Source of the DNA: Armatimonadota bacterium
Lineage (GTDB): Bacteria > Armatimonadota > Fimbriimonadia > Fimbriimonadales > Fimbriimonadaceae
Reading direction: 5' to 3'
DNA: 64,000 nt
Assembly (NCBI GenBank): GCA_016789105.1
Contig: JAEURN010000001.1
Span: 1-64,000 of the forward strand
A model generated the notes under the pieces. The model was not told the origin of the DNA, searched no databases, and worked only from the letters and a program-made list of their open reading frames with translations. A program made the position numbers and the translations under genes. This document shows positions 59,923 through 64,000 of this stretch, one piece after another (the first letter of the stretch is position 1; the number at the start of each line of letters is the position of its first letter).

Positions 59923-60020
59923 CCAAAAAACCAGCCTCTGCAATTTTCGAGGCAATTCCGCCTGATCGTGGCGATCCTGGAAATCCAACCGGGTTCAAAA
60001 TGCCGTGCGGCGGAAAAGCA

Positions 60021-60053
60021 ACTGCGGGATCCCCCAAATGAGGCTCCCGCAGT
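60021..60053 (-). terminator. Hairpin after the small membrane-protein gene
   Basis: ACTGCGGGA (60021-60029) and TCCCGCAGT (60045-60053) form a 9-bp perfect stem with a 15-base loop, just past the stop of the minus-strand gene at 60077. No clear T tract follows, so it may attenuate expression of the sugar transferase downstream. Confidence 0.5.
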
Positions 60054-60076
60054 TATTATACAGGTCTTAACTTTCC

Positions 60077-60409
60077 TTATTCGTAATTGGCCTGGAACGG
60101 GAACCGAGAATGGGGTTGCATCAGGGCCGATTTCGTCCCCGACCAACTCATTGTGTCGCTGAGCTCAATGCCGCTGGCCTCTTTGGAAAAGATGGCAAAG
60201 TACCCGATCATGCCGGTCAGGGCCACAAAGAACGCTGTCAGGCCAAACATTTTGGCTTCGAACAAAATCAGGCTCCCAGCATCGCTATCCTGGAATTTTT
60301 CCCACCACGTGGGGCCTTCAACCGGCTGCGACCGAACCTGGTCGACCGGGAAAATGATGATTTGAGTCGGCTGAAGGATTTCCGGCGCCGTCTTGCGGAG
60401 TGCACCCAT
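60077..60409 (-). CDS. Small single-pass membrane protein, unknown
   Basis: 110 residues. The N-terminal 55 residues are polar (WWEKFQDSD), then one membrane helix (FGLTAFFVALTGMIGYFAIFS) and a short polar end rich in Ser and aromatic residues. No family recognised. It lies 40 bases after glmS and before the sugar transferase on the same strand, so it is probably part of the polysaccharide transcript. Confidence 0.5.
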   Translation of the reverse strand: MGALRKTAPEILQPTQIIIFPVDQVRSQPVEGPTWWEKFQDSDAGSLILFEAKMFGLTAFFVALTGMIGYFAIFSKEASGIELSDTMSWSGTKSALMQPHSRFPFQANYE

Positions 60410-60449
60410 ATCTGGGTTTTCGGCGCAAAACGGGGCCAGGCTCAGGGGG

Positions 60450-62276
60450 CTATTCGACAGTCACCGATTTCGCTAGGTTCCGTGGCTGGTCGATCTCACA
60501 TCCCCGCTCTAGAGCCATGTAATAGCTGAACAGTTGGAGCGGAACGACCGAAAGCAACGCATTCAGAAACCAATCGCCAGTTTGCGGGAGTTGGCAAACG
60601 GAATCGCAAACCGGCGGAACCAGCGCATCATCCTTGGTCGTGATCCCCAAAACGTGGCCTCCCCGGGCCTGCAGTTCGCGGATGTTGCTGGCGAGTTTGT
60701 CCCGCGTGTCGGCCTGCGTGGCCCCCACCACGGCCAAGGTTCCCTGCTCAATCAAAGCAAGCGGGCCATGCTTCATTTCACCAGCCGGGCATTCCTGGGT
60801 CGGCACGTAGGCGATTTCCTTCAGTTTCAGTGCCGCCTCCAAGGCGACGCTGGCGTCGGCGCCGCGGCCCAAAAAGAACACCAGGGGGGCGTTGACGAAC
60901 CTTTTGGCGGCGTCATGCATCGCGGCCTCGCTTTCCAAAGCTTCTTGGACGCTCTCCGGATATTCCCGTAACGCTTTGAGGCCCCGCAGGACACCGACGC
61001 CGGGCATCTCTTTGACTTGGGCGATGTGGTACGCCAGCATGTAGAGCACCAGGCACTGGGCAACGTAGGCCTTGGTCGAAGCCACGCTGATCTCTGGTCC
61101 GGCCTGCGTGTAAAGAACCCGGTCGACTTCCCGGGCTATGCTCGATCCGACAACGTTCACGATCCCCAAAGTCCTGATCCGCCGCTCCTTGCACAGCCTC
61201 AGGGCCGCCAAACTGTCCGCCGTCTCGCCGCTCTGGCTGACAAAAACCGCCAGCGATTTTGGCGAGAGCAAGGGGTCGTTGTAGCGGAATTCGCTGGAAA
61301 AGTAAACGTCAGTCGGCAGCCGCAACAGCTTTTCGAACAAAGTCTTCCCCATCAGCCCCGCATGGTAAGCCGTGCCGCAAGCGATGATGTTCACGCGGTC
61401 GATGTCGTGCCACACATGCTCGCCAAAGAGTCCGCCGATTGTGAATTCCTCCTGGCCGAGCCGTCCCGCCAGGCATTGCCGAACCACGTCGGGCTGCTCG
61501 TGGATTTCCTTGAGCATAAAGTGTTCGTAGCCGCCCTTTTCCGCACTCGCGATGTCCCAATCCACATCGAACGGGGCCAACTCGACCGGATGGCCATCGG
61601 CGGTTTTGGCGCTGATCCCGTCCCGAGTCACCAAAGCGACGAGGTCGTTGTCCAGCACCGCAACCGTCCGCGTGTAGGGCAACAAGGCCGGGATATCGCT
61701 GGCAATAAAGTTCTCGCCTTCTCCAAAGCCCAGGATCAAGGGGCTTGCATTGCGGGTGCAAACGATTTTCTCCGGCTCCCGGATGCTGATGACGACAAAA
61801 CCGAAGGCTCCGCGGAGCTTGCCCAAAGCGCGTCGCACGGCTTCTTCGATCGGCACGCCAACCGCATATTCCTGGCCGATGATGTGGGCGGCGACTTCAC
61901 TGTCGGTTTCGCTTTGAAACGTGTGGCCGGCCCGCACCAGCTCTTCTTTTAGCTCCAGATAGTTTTCGATGATGCCGTTATGGATGACCGCCACCGTGCC
62001 TTCTTGGTCAAAGTGGGGGTGGGCATTGAGATCGGTTGGGGCCCCGTGCGTGGCCCACCGGGAATGGGCAATCGCTCGTTCGGCATGCGGTTTTTCGGTT
62101 TCGACGACCTTGCGAAGTTCGGCGAGCTTCCCCGCCCGTTTGAGCACACGCAAAGAGTCGTCGTTTAAGAACGCGACCCCGGTCGAATCATAGCCTCGGT
62201 ATTCGAGCCGTTCGATTTGGTCGATCACGACATCGACCGCATTGCGCTTACCGATATAGCCGGCGATCCCGCACAT
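60450..62276 (-). CDS. glmS: Glutamine--fructose-6-phosphate aminotransferase (isomerizing)
   Basis: 608 residues, full length. The glutaminase domain starts with the catalytic MCGIAGYIGKRN Cys and has SRWATHGAPTDLNAHPH. Two SIS domains follow (CGTAYHAGLMGK, VSQSGETADSLAALR, ASTKAYVAQ, LGRGADASVALEAALKLKEIAYVPTQECPAGEMKHGP) and the end is NLAKSVTVE. It makes glucosamine-6-phosphate for peptidoglycan, LPS and polysaccharide. TAAACT ends 9 bases before the ATG and overlaps the upstream stop, so a private, leaderless promoter is possible. No glmS ribozyme is visible in the 12-base gap. Confidence 0.97.
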   Translation of the reverse strand: MCGIAGYIGKRNAVDVVIDQIERLEYRGYDSTGVAFLNDDSLRVLKRAGKLAELRKVVETEKPHAERAIAHSRWATHGAPTDLNAHPHFDQEGTVAVIHNGIIENYLELKEELVRAGHTFQSETDSEVAAHIIGQEYAVGVPIEEAVRRALGKLRGAFGFVVISIREPEKIVCTRNASPLILGFGEGENFIASDIPALLPYTRTVAVLDNDLVALVTRDGISAKTADGHPVELAPFDVDWDIASAEKGGYEHFMLKEIHEQPDVVRQCLAGRLGQEEFTIGGLFGEHVWHDIDRVNIIACGTAYHAGLMGKTLFEKLLRLPTDVYFSSEFRYNDPLLSPKSLAVFVSQSGETADSLAALRLCKERRIRTLGIVNVVGSSIAREVDRVLYTQAGPEISVASTKAYVAQCLVLYMLAYHIAQVKEMPGVGVLRGLKALREYPESVQEALESEAAMHDAAKRFVNAPLVFFLGRGADASVALEAALKLKEIAYVPTQECPAGEMKHGPLALIEQGTLAVVGATQADTRDKLASNIRELQARGGHVLGITTKDDALVPPVCDSVCQLPQTGDWFLNALLSVVPLQLFSYYMALERGCEIDQPRNLAKSVTVE

Positions 62277-62288
62277 GAGGCGGGGAGT

Positions 62289-63476
62289 TTACCGTTCGGG
62301 TTGGGACGTCTCGGGTGCCGGTTCCCAAGGGGAGTTGGGCCTTGCCCCGCCTTGGCTCCAACGGATGACCTGGTCGAGGTAATCCGCGGCGTTTCGGGGC
62401 TCAAGGCACTTGGCCCATCCGGCGATCGCCTCTCGGCGTTCCAAGGGCATCAGGCCCCTTTGGATCCAGCTGTCCAGGATCCGGGCCAAATCGGGGACGC
62501 TTTCCGCCTTAGCCACCGCCCCCCGGTCCGGCTGGCTGCCGCGAACCAAGACTTGGCTCCCCGTTTGATCGGTGGCCACCACCGGGACCCCTCGCATCAG
62601 GGCTTCCCCAACCACAGCCCCCCAGCCGTCATGGCGGCTCGGCACAACGACGAGGCTCGCCGTTTCGAGCCGGGCCATCGCCTCGCTCCAGGGCAGAAAA
62701 TCGTGTATTTCAACGACACCGCCCTTGATCTGTCCCGCCATGGCCCGACAATCGCCTTCCAGCTCGCCCGCCCCATAGAGCTCTGCCCTCCACCCTTGGC
62801 CAGAAACTTGGGCCAGAGCCTGAACCAGAACATCCGCTCCTTTGCGATGGCTGAACTGGCCCAAATAGAGGATCGTGAACGGTTCTGCCGCTGTTTTGGC
62901 CTGGAACCCCTCTCCCGGCCCAGCCGGGAAGTACCCGTACGGGAAAACCTTTTCCCCCCATCCAAAAACACGATATGCCTCTTCCGCCATCGCCCCGATG
63001 GCAAGGACAAAGAGGACTTGGCGGCCATACCTCGCCCGGACGACCCGTTGGGCGGCCGGTTGCAGGCCCCCCAAAACCCGGTTCGCCAGCGAACGCCCTC
63101 CGGCGGCCTCCATGCCTTTTGGGAGGGGCGCTTCGTTCATGAGGGCAAACCGGCACCCTTTCCTCATGCCCGTAAAAAAGGCACTCCGCGCCAATGGCAC
63201 CCCAAAGATCCCTCCGGCAATATGCAATGTCTCTTCAAAGCGGCCTGAGAGCAAGGCCTCAGCTTGTGCCGTTTCCGGCGATTCCACCAAAGTCACACCA
63301 GAATCGGCGAACTCCGGCCACCCCATGGCCGCGCGCTCCCCGCTCAGCCCCTCCTGAACCGCCCAAACAACCTCGTAGCCGTGGTTGCGGGCAAGCGCAG
63401 CCAGTACCCCTGATTGGTGGTGGCTGGGCATGTTCTGCCAAAACACCAACCGCTTGATCGGACCAAAGCCGCCCAT
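62289..63476 (-). CDS. Family 4 glycosyltransferase
   Basis: 395 residues. GT-B features: start KRLVFWQNMPSHHQSGVLAAL, the linker VFPYGYFP, FTILYLGQFSHRKGADVLVQAL, YGAGELEGDCRAMAG, and the donor site VVPSRHDGWGAVVGEALMRGVPVVATDQTGSQVLV with the EX7E-like spacing. It probably adds a sugar to the surface polysaccharide. glmS follows after 12 bases. Divergent from the partial GT4 gene at 63543. Confidence 0.9.
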   Translation of the reverse strand: MGGFGPIKRLVFWQNMPSHHQSGVLAALARNHGYEVVWAVQEGLSGERAAMGWPEFADSGVTLVESPETAQAEALLSGRFEETLHIAGGIFGVPLARSAFFTGMRKGCRFALMNEAPLPKGMEAAGGRSLANRVLGGLQPAAQRVVRARYGRQVLFVLAIGAMAEEAYRVFGWGEKVFPYGYFPAGPGEGFQAKTAAEPFTILYLGQFSHRKGADVLVQALAQVSGQGWRAELYGAGELEGDCRAMAGQIKGGVVEIHDFLPWSEAMARLETASLVVVPSRHDGWGAVVGEALMRGVPVVATDQTGSQVLVRGSQPDRGAVAKAESVPDLARILDSWIQRGLMPLERREAIAGWAKCLEPRNAADYLDQVIRWSQGGARPNSPWEPAPETSQPER

Positions 63477-63542
63477 CGACCCGCCAAGCGTACCGCCTCC
63501 ATGGAGTCCTGGCCCCGATCAACCATACTTATGAAAGGAGCC

Positions 63543-64000
63543 ATGTCCGGAATGCCGATCAAACGCGTCTTGCAAGTGCATAACCGGTACGTTTGGAGCC
63601 CCGGCGGCGAAATCAGTGTCCTGGAATCGGAGGCCGAACTCCTCCGCGCCCACGGGGTGGAAGTCGAACAGTTTTTCGTCGATAACCCAGACGAGATCAG
63701 CGGCTTGGGCAACAAACTCAAGGCCGCCAAAAACATTGTGTGGTCCAACGACGGCCTGCAAATGGTGCGCAAAGCCATCCAGCAATCAAAGCCGGATATC
63801 GTCCACGTCCACAATTTTTTTATCCACCTCTCGCCCAGCGTTTACAAGGCTTGCAATCTCGAAGGCGTCCCCGTTGTGCAAACCCTGCACAACTTCCGAA
63901 CCTGTTGCGCCCAAGCCGCCTTTATGCGCGATGGCCGGGCCTGCCAAGATTGCGTCGGGAGATTCCCCTTCCCGGCCTTGAAGCACAAGTGCTACCGGGG
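63543..64000 (+). CDS. Family 4 glycosyltransferase, N-terminal part (3' end outside window)
   Basis: At least 152 residues visible. ATGs at 63531, 63543 and 63552 are in frame; AAGGAG (63535-63540) favours 63543 or 63552. The GT-B N-terminal domain reads KRVLQVHNRYVWSPGGEISVLESEAELLRAHGVEVEQFFVDN, PDIVHVHNFFIHLSPSVYKAC and PVVQTLHNFRTCCAQAAFMRDGRACQDCVG. The Cys-rich CxxC-type segment after LHN is common in capsule and O-antigen GT4 enzymes. It belongs to the same polysaccharide island. Confidence 0.88.
   Translation, partial: MSGMPIKRVLQVHNRYVWSPGGEISVLESEAELLRAHGVEVEQFFVDNPDEISGLGNKLKAAKNIVWSNDGLQMVRKAIQQSKPDIVHVHNFFIHLSPSVYKACNLEGVPVVQTLHNFRTCCAQAAFMRDGRACQDCVGRFPFPALKHKCYR

Noticed and set aside
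62277-62288. glmS ribozyme
   Set aside because: Only 12 bases separate glmS from the upstream gene, too short for the ribozyme, and no core sequence is visible.
1-64000. CRISPR array, insertion sequence, rRNA or integrase
   Set aside because: No regularly spaced exact repeats, transposase or recombinase motifs or rRNA-like stretches were seen on either strand; the only phage-like traces are the S24 relic and the neighbouring truncated ORF.

Overview
The window looks like a chromosomal segment of a high-GC, diderm (LPS-bearing) environmental bacterium. Gene content fits Armatimonadota, probably class Fimbriimonadia; this is inferred from gene style, not from a marker search. The signs are LptD and an LptF/LptG-type permease, a PagL-like lipid A deacylase, PEP-CTERM proteins with an exosortase/EpsI pair, a SARP/BTAD-type regulator and a PutA-independent proline dehydrogenase. 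Genes are tightly packed: ATGA, TGATG and TTGA overlaps are common, several convergent pairs overlap at their 3' ends, and no gene-free gap exceeds 300 bases. There is no CRISPR array, IS element or rRNA.

Layout. 1-3.2 kb: 5' part of a large RHS/YD-repeat protein (minus) behind a very AT-rich upstream region. 3.4-7.8 kb: BTAD regulator, esterase, threonine aldolase, YprB-like nuclease, secreted unknown. 7.9-11.7 kb: ccmE (cysteine-type variant), ccmF, panD, pyrE. 11.7-17.2 kb: trpS, M50 protease, lysA, parvulin-like isomerase, mazG, SpoU methylase. 17.3-21.0 kb: an unassigned four-gene operon of two VWA proteins and two membrane proteins. 21.1-22.5 kb: MerR regulator plus aldo/keto reductase under a recognisable MerR promoter. 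22.7-27.5 kb: EF-G paralogue, then a MarR-led operon of poorly known genes. 27.6-33.4 kb: tRNA-Leu, two PEP-CTERM proteins, AraC regulator, zinc-ribbon lipoprotein, Gly/Cys-rich membrane protein, a glycosyltransferase, and a small degraded patch holding an interrupted S24/LexA-type peptidase. 33.5-37.3 kb: dus and three glycosyltransferases. 37.3-45.5 kb: proline dehydrogenase, MFS carrier, a lysyl-oxidase-like/PPC/dockerin protein, AlkA, PagL-like protein, der, tRNA-Pro, GH29 fucosidase. 45.5-53.3 kb (minus): glnE, plsY, zinc-ribbon membrane protein, lptG-type permease, lptD, MerT-like protein. 53.3-64 kb: envelope polysaccharide island (manC, gmhB-like, Wzc-like chain-length protein, exosortase plus EpsI, sugar transferase, glmS, two GT4 enzymes).

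Working together: glmS, manC, the gmhB-like gene, the sugar transferase, the Wzc-like protein and the glycosyltransferases supply and assemble surface polysaccharide. The exosortase/EpsI pair lies among them, as expected for PEP-CTERM protein processing tied to exopolysaccharide. Two likely substrates lie about 25-30 kb upstream. The plsY-lptG-lptD run builds phospholipid and LPS for the outer membrane.

The most unusual items are the VWA operon, the CxxxY-type CcmE, the lysyl-oxidase/dockerin fusion, the broken S24 peptidase, and recurrent TANNNT boxes 6-9 bp before start codons, which suggest frequent leaderless transcripts.
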